Below are positions 26,138 to 39,145 of a DNA stretch of 64,000 nt, piece after piece (position 1 is the first letter of the stretch; each line of letters starts with the position of its first letter). The DNA comes from Caprimulgus europaeus (taxonomy: Eukaryota; Chordata; Aves; Caprimulgiformes; Caprimulgidae). The notes beneath the pieces were generated by a model. It ran no database searches, was not told the DNA's origin, and saw only the letters and a list, made by a program, of their open reading frames with translations. The stretch is taken from contig OU015530.1 in assembly GCA_907165065.1 (NCBI GenBank), positions 44,208,965 through 44,272,964 on the forward strand, written 5' to 3'. Made by a program: the position numbers and the translations under genes.

Positions 26138-29100
26138 CTGTAAGAGAGAGAAAAATCACCTGGGTTAACACTGTGCTACTAAGCAAAGTGGTTAGCTGGA
26201 AAACAAATTAGGTCGTATTGTCTCTCCAGCAGCAAAGGTGGCTTTTCAATGAAACACCTCATTTTAATCACTGCGTTAATCATTCAGCCAGCTTGTTCCT
26301 ATTATTGATAGTCAGGTTTTAAAGCACAATTTGTTTATACTGTCTGATCTCCAATTTTCAATTTCTACAGAAGAATATGAAAACTTGTACCAGCTCTAGA
26401 AAAAATTATGACAAATACAAAGTCATGTGGGAACAATGAAACTGTAAGCTGCAGAAATCTCAACAGAGCCCTAGAGAAATAATTATAGCCCCTTCAAGCT
26501 CAAATCTTTAAATCTTACGGCTGACAGGCTTTTATTGGTGAAATAGAATTTTTTACGAAAGCGGATAAGTGAATTCAGTAGAGGGAGTAGTGGTTTCAGG
26601 TTCCTGGAGCACCGACTCAGTAACTGCCAGATGTGACCTATGCCTCCTTGACAAACTAAATGTGAAAGGTAATTCGTACATGTACCAAGGGTGAGTGACT
26701 CATTCTGAGTGGTGTTGACACAGGTGCACCAGTAAAATGTTGCTGTTAGTGCAGGCATGATAAACTGTGTGATTACAGGCAGTGTTGCTAAAAGTCATCT
26801 AATGGCAATGTTGACACACCAGCTCTCCCTGATCTTCCCACCATGGCATAATGGGATGCTCCAAACAGTGCTCTTGGTGGAGCAGGAAAGTGGCAGTAAA
26901 GATGCAAGGGTATAAAAGGCCAGACCACTGTATTTGTCTTTGTAAATACAGGGAACTCAATCTGGAGTCCCTCTCTTGTTGACAGATCACATTTCTCTGT
27001 TCTTTAGGTCCCCCAGGAATCCTCTCTGTAGATCTCACATCTGCAGGTGTGCTCAGAAGTAAGCCGCAGGTACTGCCCACACATTCTCCCACAAGGTCAG
27101 CATAGGTACCCCTCTCTGACTTCTGACACTCCAAATTTAATGGAAAGTGATTTACAGGATTTGGGGCATTGGTGGATAGCAGCTGACCTGGTGAGTTTGA
27201 GTAGGATAATTCTGATTAAGATCTTTGGACATGGAGTAGAGGAAGGACACAGGCAACACAGTTTGGTTGCAACAAGCAGGTTTGTGCTGGAGGATGAGTA
27301 TGTGTGAGCTTTCAGTTTGAATGAGGATGCCCAGCATCCAGTCAGGAGCCTTAGAGGATTTCCTATGCTTAACAGAGAACATTGAAGCAAAACTGTCTGG
27401 CTTGTTGCACATATGAATATTCTTATGTCACCATAGAAAATATTTTCCTTATGAATATGCCAAACATATACCCCTCAAAGATTTGGCCACCTCCCAGCTA
27501 AATTCAGCATGTAAGAGGTCTGAATGAATTTAGTCAGTTCAGGTAATTTTGTCCTTCATCAGACTCTGACAGGAAATGCTAGAGCTATCACATCAATATT
27601 CAGAACACTTCATGGCGTATTTTGGAATATATAGATATTAATGCTCATGCAACCTGACCCATTCCAATTTGTGAAATTACATTTTGCCTATAATTAAATC
27701 GCCCCTTACACATTAGTTGGATATTTCTCTTCTCTCCCTGTCATTCCCTTGTCTTCTTGTCATGTACAGAGGGTTATATTCTGGCTGTTGCTCCTCACTC
27801 CCACCAGTAGCTGCTGTTCCAGGATAAAATAGCTTTGTTATGCCATTCATAGCATAAAGTGCTCCGTACTCCTCTTGGAATCCAATAAAAGATGCAATAT
27901 AAAATGTAAGCCAGGATCATTATTGCTTTATTAAATACAGCCAGATCCTGGCTCTGTGAGTGCACGATTGTCAGGCTCCTCACACTCACACATGGTATCT
28001 CAATACCAGCTTGCTTTATTTCAAATATGCTCAAATCAATCTGGTGCAAGAAACAAAAACTGTTTTCAGAAGAGCTGCCTCACTGAAATGCCCTCCACAG
28101 ATTTGACCCTTTACTGACACTGTGAAGAAGCTTCAGGAGGCTACAAGGAACTCCGTGAGGCAGAAAAGGTTCTAGCAGAGACCCAACAGAATATGTACTT
28201 CTGAGGTGGAGAAACTACATGTGTGCATGCATAAGAAATAAAGGAAGAGATATGAGCTGAATGAAAGAGAGAGAGGAGGAAAGAGCAAAGAAAAAGAGAT
28301 GACATTGGGGATAATTTCATTTGCTCTTTGTAGGTGTACTGAGCTAGAAAATAATTTGAATTCTTGGTTGACACTGGCTTTTCTTTTAGTTTATACCCTA
28401 AATTTAGTCAACTAAAATTAGAAATGTTGAATGTGAACTGTGTAGATTCTCTTTTAGTGAATAGGTCACTCATCCATCCTAAGGTAGGCTGACAGACAGG
28501 GCCAAAATGATGAACAGTTCAGATGGGCTAAAGGTTGGGCAATATGGGTTTCATGTTTTAGCCTGGAAGTCAACTTCTTCAGTGTCTTTCTGGCTAAGGA
28601 GCTGGATAAGAAGTAAAGGCAGCTCCTACTCTCAAAGCCCATATTTTTACCACAGTCATTATATGTGCTGGTTTCTCCTTACAATTTCCATGGGGTGCAC
28701 CATTTTAAGCATTAAGTTCAGAATTCAGCTTAGAACACAGGTAGAGTAACGTAGTCTTTCTTTTAAAAATCTAAGGATGCTCTCATAGGAACAATGGCCA
28801 AAAATATACTGTGTGCTGGAATGCAGCTCAGCACCACAGGACCTTGGGCTTGGAATAATTTTAATACTTCCAATACCTGGGAAATGATGAGTTAAGTTGT
28901 GAATATGATAAAATGAAGCGTATTAGTCTGATGTCAGCAACTGAGCTTCACCTGCATAACAGGGTAAACTGGTCAGCTTTATTTGGTACAGAAATTAAAA
29001 TGTAAATTTGGAATAGCATATATGCATTAACTCAAAAGTTAAAAAGGGCTGTGTTCCCACAGCAACTATAACTTGTATCCTTTGTGTACACACAGCATTT

Positions 29101-30730
29101 CTAACACTGTACCTGGTGATAACTTTCCTGCCTTAATATACAGTTTATGTGGAATGAAGTAGAGTTAAAGTTGCTCTGGGAGCCGTAATTTTGAGTTTCC
29201 TGACTTCTGTGTGTGTAAAATCACATTCATAATGCCATCTTAATATGGTTAATGTGTATCACTGAGAGATGTAAATGACCACACAAGGAAATAAACACAA
29301 CATTCCTGTCAGAGCTCTGAGTTACCACTACACTATTAGGAAATAAATAAAAGCTTTTTTCTTGCAAATGATCAGTTGCTAAAAAGGTTTGTTTCACAGG
29401 TCATTCTTTCACTTGTTCTTGTGTTTCAGCCTTATTCTTTGTGAAAGATGGTAGTGTATATATAAGTACTGAGACACTTTAGGACACAGTTTCAAGAGTT
29501 TAGCCTCCTAGAGACACCAAAATAAATAGAGATATTTTTTCAGGAAAGCTTGGTGTCATGTGGATGCTGAGTTCTTTTGAAAAATGTGACCCTGAAGGTC
29601 ACCAAAAGAATTTCTGGGAGCCAAGAGTGGATTCACAGACAGGGAAGATGGTGAACAAGAGGTCTGTGGCCACAATTAGCACTGTGCAGAGCAGCAATAG
29701 CATGCAACAGAAAAGAGACTTCACTACTGCACTTCTGCTCATTACCAGCACAGCTGCCACCAAGCGCACGCGCTGAACACAGCTGAAAATCTGGCTCTGG
29801 TTTAGGTGCATAAAAGGGACTTGAACTGCTTCTGAAAATGGGTCACTCTCTGGGAGTGGTGTGTACTGGAAATTTGGAGTTTTGAGCTGCTTTTGTGAAT
29901 ATGAACATAAACATTGATGTTGAAGACAATATTTTTTCCTAAAGTTAAGCTTATCATCTTTTCTGTATAATATGAGTTTTGGTCCTCTGTTCTCCAGGCA
30001 TGTAATATACGAATCTTAAGATAACTTACTAACTTACTACCCTTCTAGCTATTGACTTGGAAAGAAAATTATCAAAGAGGGAATGTCTACAGGTCTGGTT
30101 AATCCTGGACCATTTGTTTCCCTGGGCTTTCTCTGTGCCCCATACAGCTATCTGTGCTCATCAGCACTGAACTCCTGGCATAAGCATCCAGCAGGACAGG
30201 CCTCTGAACAGTGTGACCTTCTCCTCTCCTTTACCTCCCAAACACAATTTTGAAAGCAACAGCAACATCATCTGCTGCCCATGTGTACTCTGGTCCTTTC
30301 CAAGCCCACAGCTCTCTCGTGGGAATGTACAGCAAAACACTAGCCAAAATAAGTCAGGGACTTGGAAGGTTCGAGTGCTGTTAAGGCAGTAACATTGTAA
30401 ATCATATAGCAATTACTATCACCAAAAAAAAAAAAAAAAGAAGAAAAAAACAAAAGGAAGAAAGCTAATGGTTTTAAGAAGGTCAAACCAAACAGCTGAT
30501 GAAGACTATCACATTACACCCAGAGCAGTCAATCTTCAGATACAGCTGACTGGATTCATTATGATTTACACCCATTAAATATATGCCCCACCTTGGAATG
30601 ACAAGGGTAATACAATTTTCTCTTTCAAGTGTTTTCACAAATTCCCCACATCCCAAGGAATTATGGTGAACTTTTTGATGAAAGCAAAAATCACAGGTTA
30701 TGAGCTATATAACAATGAATTGTTTCTCAC
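26138..30730 (-). other. NRP1: NRP1 intron 3 (complete, 4593 bp)
   Basis: This phase 1 intron separates CUB a1 from CUB a2. Its donor is GTGAG at 30730 and its acceptor CTCTCTTACAG ends at 26138. It contains a run of 16 A at 30424-30439 and purine-rich sequence at 28240-28300. Frames around 26480-27410 on both strands are open for about 85-110 codons but match nothing I recognise. Confidence 0.9.
30424..30439. repeat. Poly-A run, 16 bases
   Basis: Sixteen A are followed by GAAGAAAAAAACAAAAGGAAG. The run lies about 290 bp inside intron 3 from the exon 3 donor; on the sense strand it is a U-rich tract. Confidence 0.9.
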
Positions 30731-30912
30731 CTCTTTTGAAAACTTCATAGCGGATTGAAAATCCTGCTCCATGTGTCTCATAGTCGGAAACAAATTTAAT
30801 AAAAAGATATGGTCCTGAAGACACTAAAGGAGGGGGAGCAATTTTTCCACAGTACTTTCCCCATAAGCGTCCTTCAGCATTATCTCCATCAATCACTTCA
30901 ACATAATCATAC
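30731..30912 (-). CDS. NRP1: NRP1 exon 3: second half of CUB domain a1
   Basis: This 182-nt exon follows an acceptor reading CTACCAG and ends at a GTGAG donor. Its first G completes a lysine codon (intron 2 phase 2) and its last G begins a glycine codon (intron 3 phase 1). It encodes YDYVEVIDGDNAEG, then GKYCGKIAPPPLVSSGP, then SDYETHGAGFSIRYEVFKR, which is human residues 84-143 by ungapped alignment. The cysteine in KYCGK corresponds to C104, the partner of C82 in the preceding exon. The a1 domain helps bind the semaphorin Sema domain. Residues differing from my recollection of human NRP1 cluster in the loop DGDNAEGRLW, while the core after FIKFVSDYETHG is unchanged. If the donor is not used, the frame runs about seven codons into the intron and stops. 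Confidence 0.96.
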
Positions 30913-32827
30913 CTGGTAGATAAATGGAAGGAAGAAACTTTTAACTTCCAGGAAAGAAGGAGGCCTAATTAATTTAGAAACCATAACACAACACAGATAA
31001 TCAAGAAAAATGCTAGCTTGCTTGGAAAATGCATTATGCTGAAAGATGTAAGCAAAATGAAATAATTAAAATGGACTACATTATGTTTGTAGACATCATC
31101 TGGCAACATGGAACTATTAGGAAGAATGGTGTCCATTATGCTTGCAGACAATGTCAGCTAAAGTAACCAATTAACAAAAAAAAAAAAGGAAATCTCATGA
31201 GCACAATTCTGTATTATTAAATTGTGTTCCTTTGTCTGTGTAGTGTTGTTATCAATACATAATGCATAGCATTCTTTTCAAACTGTGAAGTTCTGTGATG
31301 AATTCAAAAATGTCTTTTTGGCTGGATCTCTTTATGAACAATACTTTGATTTCCATATGCTGTCCTTCAAACATATGTCCACAGAATAATAAGTAAATCC
31401 CTAAGCATTAGATTTTGTTCGAAACTCTACCATGTTTCAGATCAGTGGTAGAAAAAGCTGTCATTTTTCTTGTTAGCCGGACAAATAGATTGGAGCAAAT
31501 AACAAAATCCACATCAGCCACAGCACTTGCTTTTTCTCAGACAAAACTTGTTTCACTACAAATCATCTTTGCTTGGATATTTGAATCAAGAAGTGCACAT
31601 TATGATATTCATACTTGTACAGCATGTGATTACTGAACAGGGTGGGCTAAATCCTCCCCTGGTTACTGGCTTGATTCCTAAGGACTTGATAAGAAAAGGT
31701 ATAAAATACACGATGATGATCTGTGGCAAGTTTTCCTGTGAGCAACAGCCATGTTAGGGTTCCTCAGCCCTGTCACCAGAGATGCCAGTGTGTAGGGCCT
31801 GGTTGGACAGATGTGGTTTCTGAGGGCTGAGGAGCGCCCAGCAGCTCGGTGTGCTGAGCCAGCCGAGAGAAAACAAATGCGAATAAAAGTCATGGAGAGG
31901 CAGAAGCTGCAGGTGCCGAGACAGGTCTGTTTTTAAGTTTTATTAGCAGACGATTTCACTTGACCCCAGACTGGAAGGAGGAGCAAACACAATTTGTAGA
32001 ATCAGTTTAATCTTTTCCTAAAAGGTGATGGCATTTGGAGCCTGGGTTGTGCTCTGGGCCTCTTCTGCGGCAAAAGTCTTTCCTCTGCCCCTGTGCCTTT
32101 GTGTCTCAGCCATGCTGCCATTTTATTTAACAAGTTGTTGTTAGCCAGACAATCTCATTTACTTTTCATTATCCTACTATGACTGCCATTAATTTGTTTA
32201 GACCTTTATTCTGCTGTTATGTTCACTGAAATGTTCGGAGCCTATTAATATACAAGGAAGAGCTAAAAATGACAGGGCAATAAAGTGTGTCTGACATTTT
32301 TCAAGAGATTGAAGGAAAAAAATGTCTTCATGATGACCAATGTCATTTTTAACAACTCTGCTCCAAACCATCCAGGGCACATTACTTATGTTTACATGAA
32401 GCCCCGTGAGACAACTGCAAAGATGATATCACTAGTTAAAGTGGACGGCTTAAGGCTCCTTAAATTGAAAATGACATTACCTCATCAGTTAAAATTGTGT
32501 GCCAGCTTTGGTGTATATCAAGTAGAAAATAAAGCTGACACTGATGGAACTGTAAGCATTAACATATGTGAAATACTGTGTTAACTGCATTTCCTCTTAT
32601 GTATTCGATTTTTCTAGTAGCAATTGCTCAGCTAGTTAGCTTCAATGTCCCATTTCAGATTGTTAGAAATACCAACCAGAAACATTCATTTCTGAGATGA
32701 TTTTACAGATACTTTAAGTAGCCTGAATTTTTTTTTAATTAGACTTCTGTTCTTTCTGTAATTTCTTTATGATACATGTATAACAAGATTTGAAAGTTGG
32801 AAGGAGAGTTGTAAAGACACTTCAAAA

Positions 32828-32850
32828 TTTTTTTTTATTTTTTTTTTTTT
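32828..32850. repeat. T-rich run
   Basis: Nearly pure T with a single A interruption, followed by CTTCCC. It is read as A-rich in the NRP1 transcript. It is a homopolymer-type simple repeat with no other content. Confidence 0.85.
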
Positions 32851-35352
32851 CTTCCCTTTAGAAATATCCCTAAGAATACCAGCTCTAGGTTCCCTGCAAG
32901 ACCTATTGGAAGTATGCAGGAACACAGGCTGCTAATTTTTGTGCTTTAGGGAAAAAATGAATGTCAAGAATTTTTAACAAGAAAACCTTTGTCCAAATAA
33001 TTAACTGCTTTTTAAAGAAAAAGAGTAAGCACATAAAACCACAGCATCTGAGTGACAGTCTTCGCTCTTCTCTCCATGATGACATTATTTCACCAGTTTC
33101 TCAGGCACTATTCATTGCTCAAGCCTCAAGAGTAGATAATTTTTCAAATTAATATGAAGAACCCTATTTCTGAATTAATAAATGATAGGAAAAATTTTAA
33201 CCAAAAATGCTAAGCAAATTTTTACATGTTTTTTTACTTCATGTATAAAGAAGAAAAAAATTCTAAAAGGCTTGAAATCAGTATTTTTATTCTGTTATTC
33301 CTTAAAAATAAATAATCTTCTATATTCTTACTAAGTCTTTTGTTTATAGACAAAAAATAATTAACCTGTAAATACCAATTTTGCTATTATATGAAGTAAA
33401 TTTGGCAAAAAATATTAAAATTAAATTCTATCACTTTACTAGGTTTCCTCCTTCAGGGCGATAGCCTGCCCACACCTTTCCATTGCCCCTTATAGTGACA
33501 GCATTGCAATTTATGGTGCTCTTTCTGTCTGCCATTCAATTGTAAATGACACAATTTGGTTACTAAAAGGATGTCTTCTAATGGATTTTGCAAGTTATAG
33601 GTCATGCAGCCCTGTGGAAGACTGGAGGATTTTTTAATTTTTTATTTTGTTTTATTTTTTTTGCCTTGAAAAATTACTGACAGAGAGAAAAGAAGTTTAG
33701 CTGTAAGACAATGGTTACAAAGTAAATTTAAAAAGGGGATCTGAAGAAAGAGATCAGCCCTACAGCCTTCATATGCTAAGGATCATGTCTTTCACTTGGC
33801 AGCTAACAAACGGATTTGGATTCTCCCACACTGGTGGCAACAGCTGATATCTGGGCTGCTGTAGGTGAGTATCTATATAATTTTTTTCTTAGGGAGCTGA
33901 AATTATTCTGGATTTTACTAGTTTATACTTGGAAACCAATGTCCTACTGTCATTTTTGCACTTTTCAAAATCCTACCAGAGACCATAGTGTATCACAAAC
34001 AACTGTTCTTGTAAATAGGAGAAAGTACATTCAAACTTGAAAATGGAGTTGCTGCCAAGGAAGCTCAGAAAGCAGCTTGCATCTCCCTCTGGACTTGGTA
34101 GCAGTTCTTCTCCATAAGTTTGTCAGAAGATGCTGTGCCAGGGAGGCAGTTGGCACATTGGCATCTCTGTGAGGAGACTGAATATGTCACCTCTGCAGCG
34201 CCCAGACAGTCTTGGCACACAGCCCAGAATACTGAGTTTGCAAATTTGGATTTCCCACTTGGCAATTCTTTGCTCAGTTACTGCTGCCAATGGTGTGGCA
34301 AATATTTCTTGTAATGTTATAGTCCTTTAGGGTTTATGGCACAGAGATGTAAATATAAACATGGCACTAACCATTGAGTGTAGTTTCAGGTGAAAGACTA
34401 GAGCATGAGTTCACGTGCAAAAACTGATGCCCGCCCAGAAGAGGGGCTAATCAGCAAGTATGTTCATGAAGCCACCATGCCATGATGCAGAAAGCATTCC
34501 CTTTTTGCTTGTCTCAGTCTTTCCAGATATCCCATTTTTGTTTGCTTTCTGTGCGCACCCTCTGTGGTGTGCGAGGACTGTGCGTGGCTCTCAGGTGGGA
34601 CCCTGCTGAAAAGCGCTGCAGAGCTCACACACTCCCCTCGCTCCTCCCAGCCAGTGCCTGAACATGCCATTATGGTCCTAATTTTATGGTTCAGTAAAAC
34701 AATGCCTGGGACAGATTCCCACCGGAAAGATGAGAGAATCTAGAATTCGTCTACAAATTCTTGAAGGAATTGCAAGAAACTTGCTCTTTTTTTGGAAAGT
34801 GTAAGTTATGTGTTTGAGGAAAAGGCCAAGCAATGCCTATAAAATGAGCACTGGGCAATGAAAAACATAAACAGCTGCAGAATACAGATTTTGGTGAATT
34901 TTCTATTTCCAGTTTCTTATGTCTGGTTTCAGTTCTGAACATGCTGGTGACCCCTGAAGTGCACCATAGCACCTTGTACTATAGAAAGTGAAGTGAAAAT
35001 GCTGGAAAGCCCTGCCTGCTGCTGAAGCCAGCCACTCTGCCAAGCTATGCTCCGCTTCCACACATTTTCCTATTATTAGGGCAGTGAGATTTTATGCCTT
35101 TTGCCTAAAAAAATTCCTTCCCAAGACATATGCAGAACTCAGCTGAAATCTAAATATCTGCCATTTTACCTTATGAAACAATCAGTGAAGCATATACAAC
35201 TATACCTTATACCTGAATATGCCATATTTTTCTGCAGCCTACTATGATATGCATCTATAGGGTGTTTATGCGTATTTTGGTTATTCACCTGTTAGAATGG
35301 GAAGATTTTTCACCTTTCTGTTTCTTTTATCACACTGATTCCACTTCCACCT

Positions 35353-35391
35353 AGCTGCTAAATCTCTTCCACCAGCTGCTAAATCTCTTCC
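35353..35391. repeat. Two-copy 21-bp tandem repeat
   Basis: AGCTGCTAAATCTCTTCC occurs at 35353-35370 and again at 35374-35391, separated by ACC. The copies are identical over 18 bp, which suggests recent slippage. Confidence 0.9.
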
Positions 35392-35616
35392 TGATATGAA
35401 CTATCCACCTTGGTCACACTATCTTTGGTTCTGAGAATTTGCTTCTTAGCATGTATCTTTCATTTGCCTTTATTTTATAAAGATTTTTTTTTTTTTATTT
35501 CTTACAAGGCTCCATTTTAGCTGAACAGAAGGCATTGCAAGAGGAAATCTAAATAAAGAGTTTCAAGTAGTTCTGCACCATGGATTTGTGCCCCATTAGT
35601 AACTGAGAGTTAGCGG

Positions 35617-36270
35617 TGTGGGATTTACTGCAGTGCTTGTGGCACAAGGCAATCTGTATCCCAGAGCTGAAAGCTTAAGAACTGCAGACGCTCGAGGGAC
35701 ACCAACCGCAATCCCAATTTATTAGCAACAAGGAAAAGAAGTACATGCTGGTAAAATAAAGAATTAAGCATAGTCCCAAACGGGATGTTATGCTGCTTGT
35801 AACCTCGGTGCCTGGCAGGTTGCTCTCCATCTGAGCTCTGTGCAGCCTGACTGCTCCCCAGGTCCTCCTGTGCCCCACCCTGGCAAGGGTGTTGGAGGGG
35901 CAGCCCACTCCTGAGGAGACACACCAGCCTTCCCTGGCCACGCACTGCAGGTTTCCACACAGAGGGGATGTAACTCCTCACGTGTGGGCCTCAAAACACA
36001 CCATGGTGGAGGGTGAAAGCAACACGTGGCCCTTGGAGGATCCTGGGTGGCTGCTGTGCCTTCAGCCAGCCAGCAGCCTGAGCACTGGACTGCACAGCAA
36101 CTGCAGGGAACTGCAGGGTTTTTTTGGTTTTTTTAACCCCTTCCCGGTGTGCATGGGGTCCTGCATAGTGCATCCCTGCCTGTCTGCTCACTCCCATCAC
36201 ACACTGCAGACTTCCCAATGGAGAAATTTTCCTCCATCCCATGAAGTCAACCGTTGGCGTGGATGCGTCT
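35617..36270 (-). mobile_element. GC-rich block, possible old solo LTR
   Basis: This block is clearly richer in G and C than the surrounding intron. Read on the minus strand, its lower end has features seen in LTRs: an AATAAA signal (35723-35718), then about 100 bases ending in CCCACA at 35617, which would be an R-U5 with a terminal CA. The GC-rich part at 35800-36270 would then be U3. I did not find a convincing opposite terminus or target-site duplication, and no retroviral gene is nearby. The TTTC array follows directly. It may instead be unrelated GC-rich unique sequence. This is inference from layout only. Confidence 0.25.
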
Positions 36271-36299
36271 GACAGGATGAGTGAAGTGACCTTTTTTAT

Positions 36300-36770
<471 letters not shown>

Positions 36771-38513
36771 TCCTAAATCTATCAGAAAGCCCAACAGATC
36801 ATTTCTCTGAGTGTGGACATGCATACAGTTGAATTATCACCAGCCAGACAAATTCTGTGAGAAAAGGGGAGGTGGGAGCAAGTGCCCATGGCAAGAGGCT
36901 TTTAAACTGGTTTTGCTTGTATTGGATTCATGGTTCAGATGAAGCCCCCTAAGGGAGACAGCATATCATCTGAATCCCACAGTTCTCTAAAGTGCTGGAT
37001 ATTTAAATAAGCAATTTGCAATCGATTAATGGTTTGTAATTTACTGAAATCCCTGTCAGTTTGGGGGGGCCTTTGTTTCAGTTGGTCTTTTGTGGGCTGG
37101 TGTTTTTATGGTCTTCACTCAGGGCCAAAATTCACTGAAGTTACTCATACAAAGGTCCTGTCAACCTAAGAGATTTCTGGGAATAAGGCCATTGGGATTT
37201 GGCCACTGTTCAGTAATTTACTAATGCCGTTAACTAACAGTGGGTCTCCAGTAAGAATGAACTAGTGAGGGTCCATTTTAGTACAAGACAATGCTGTAGT
37301 GAAAAAGAGAAAAGATGTAACAAAGGCATCAATGAAGATCTACAGTTACCCAGTATAACAGTTTGATTGTGGCTGTATTAGCAACAGTTTTGTTATTACA
37401 CGTGTTTCTGGAATCATCTAATGCTTTGGGATTTGCCCTTTCATTTTAAAATTAAGCTTTTAATTCTCTACAGAACAGAGGAATCTGAAATACAACATAC
37501 CTTAACCAATAAAAGTTCAAAACCCATAAGTAATAAAAATAATCACTACTATTTTAAAATCCGATTATCCTTCATCTTATCACATGCTTCTGGTTGTTTG
37601 GCTCATGCCTTTTGAATACCTGGGACTGGCAGAACTGAAAATCTGAACTAAATAAGCAGATTATATCTGCACTTTTATCTATACAGCTCCACTGAGAACA
37701 GTAGACAGATCTTAGCTGCTGCAAATGAGATTAGCTCCTTTATGTCAATGGATCTAAGCCAGTTTACACTGATATATGGCTAAAGAGGGTACAAGTGGTG
37801 ACAGAATACTTTACCTTGTATTTATTTAGTTCTATTCTATTTACATCAAATAAAACCTGGAAAATTCTTCAACAGAAATGTGAACACCAGGATTCACTCC
37901 AGGAATGAATGCAACAATATAATGAAGAAAATGAAGAATAATCAGAGGTTGTGGACTAGGTTTTGCCATTTTAGTATTGCAGTGTCCTAGGGGATGTAAA
38001 AGCAAAACTCATCTGCTAAGGTCTCCAGCATATCTATCTGCAAAAAGCATTTTACCAATGAAAAGATCTGATCTTGAAGTTAGGGCAAACTCCACTGATT
38101 TCATTGCTTGCCATGTACTGTAATAAATTATAATAAAATGATCCCAGTATATAAAATGAAAACATCTTCTGGGATGAAGTATTCAATTTTAAATCTCTTC
38201 AGTGAGGAACTTCAGTTCATAACTTTCTGGGATAGAAAAATGCTATCTTTTAATGGAAAAAGGTTTCTGTCTGTCAAATAAGGCAAATTTACAAAGCCAT
38301 GACTTCCATTTTAAGTGGGGGAAAAAGAAACAGCAGTTTAAAGACTTCAGAGATGAAGGATCTTTCTAGTGTCAAACTGGTGAAGTTTAGTATTTATAGG
38401 AAATTTACATGCCTCTAATTACTCTAAACTCAGATCCCAAGTAAAATATGCCATCTGGAAGATATTAGAGTAATTTACAACTTGTTCACCTCCCTATTTC
38501 ACCACAAATTCTT

Positions 38514-38535
38514 ACCTCTAGACAACCTCTAGACA
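38514..38535. repeat. Two-copy 11-bp tandem repeat
   Basis: ACCTCTAGACA is present twice head to tail at 38514-38524 and 38525-38535, followed by an AT-rich stretch. It is a simple slippage duplication. Confidence 0.85.
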
Positions 38536-38984
38536 ATTTTATTTTTAATAAAATAAAATGCAGTCTAATTTTTACTGTTGTTTCACAGTTACTTTTTCTA
38601 CATTCAGCTAAGGGACTAAGGAACTGTAATTTTTTTTTTAAAAGTAATTTTCTTATAACTCACTGTACTTCAAGCTTTATATTCGTTTATATGGACAGTT
38701 CAGGTGTGAGGGTTATGCCTTGGTTTAGTTTGGTATTTACTAATTTGACATGATTAGATTTCAAAATATATTCCAGGTGATGAGAGAGAAAAAAGATGGC
38801 ACAAGCAGTCATCTTGCATAAGAGTAAGCTCTTGTAAACAAAGAAAAAGTATTTCCAAAACCTCAATTACATAGTTTTGTTTTTGTTTTTATGACCTCCC
38901 AAGAGACGCCCATCAATCAGAAAACTCGTTAGTTGAGCAACTTCATCCAAGTATGCCAATCTGTTTATAAGTGAAGCTTTGCAA

Positions 38985-39145
38985 CATTCCTCTGAGGTAA
39001 AGTTGTCATTCTCATTTTACATATGTGGAGACAGAAGAGAGAGACTGAGTGCCAACAGTCTCCCAGAAATTTTGCAAACAGCAAGGAACAAAGCCTAGAT
39101 AGCCAGATACTGTGTTTTACATATAAGAGCCCAGTCTAGCTCCTC
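38985..39145 (-). mobile_element. MIR-type SINE fragment
   Basis: On the plus strand the sequence runs CCTCTGAGGTAAAG, then CATTCTCATTTTACATATGT, GGAGACAGAAGAGAGAGACTG and a CAACAGTCTCCCAGAAA segment. This follows the reverse complement of the MIR core (CATTTTACAGATGAGGAAACTGAGGC, then the AAGTAACTTGCCCAAGGTCA region) with many substitutions. The element is therefore inserted in minus orientation. Boundaries are approximate. Confidence 0.55.

Noticed and set aside
26138..26186. In-frame hydrophobic stretch just upstream of exon 4 that looks like a signal peptide fused to CUB a2
   Set aside because: The frame begins at a TTG, with no ATG, and the hydrophobic residues come from translating the intron's polypyrimidine tract. 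It gives no support for an alternative first exon.
26909..26921. TATA-like sequence TATAAAAGG in intron 3
   Set aside because: One TATA match is expected by chance in AT-rich DNA, and no initiator, downstream exon or polyadenylation signal arrangement supports a promoter.
26799..27134. Minus-strand frame of 111 codons, with overlapping open frames on plus
   Set aside because: Several frames are open in the same place, which points to low stop density rather than a gene. No family was recognised.
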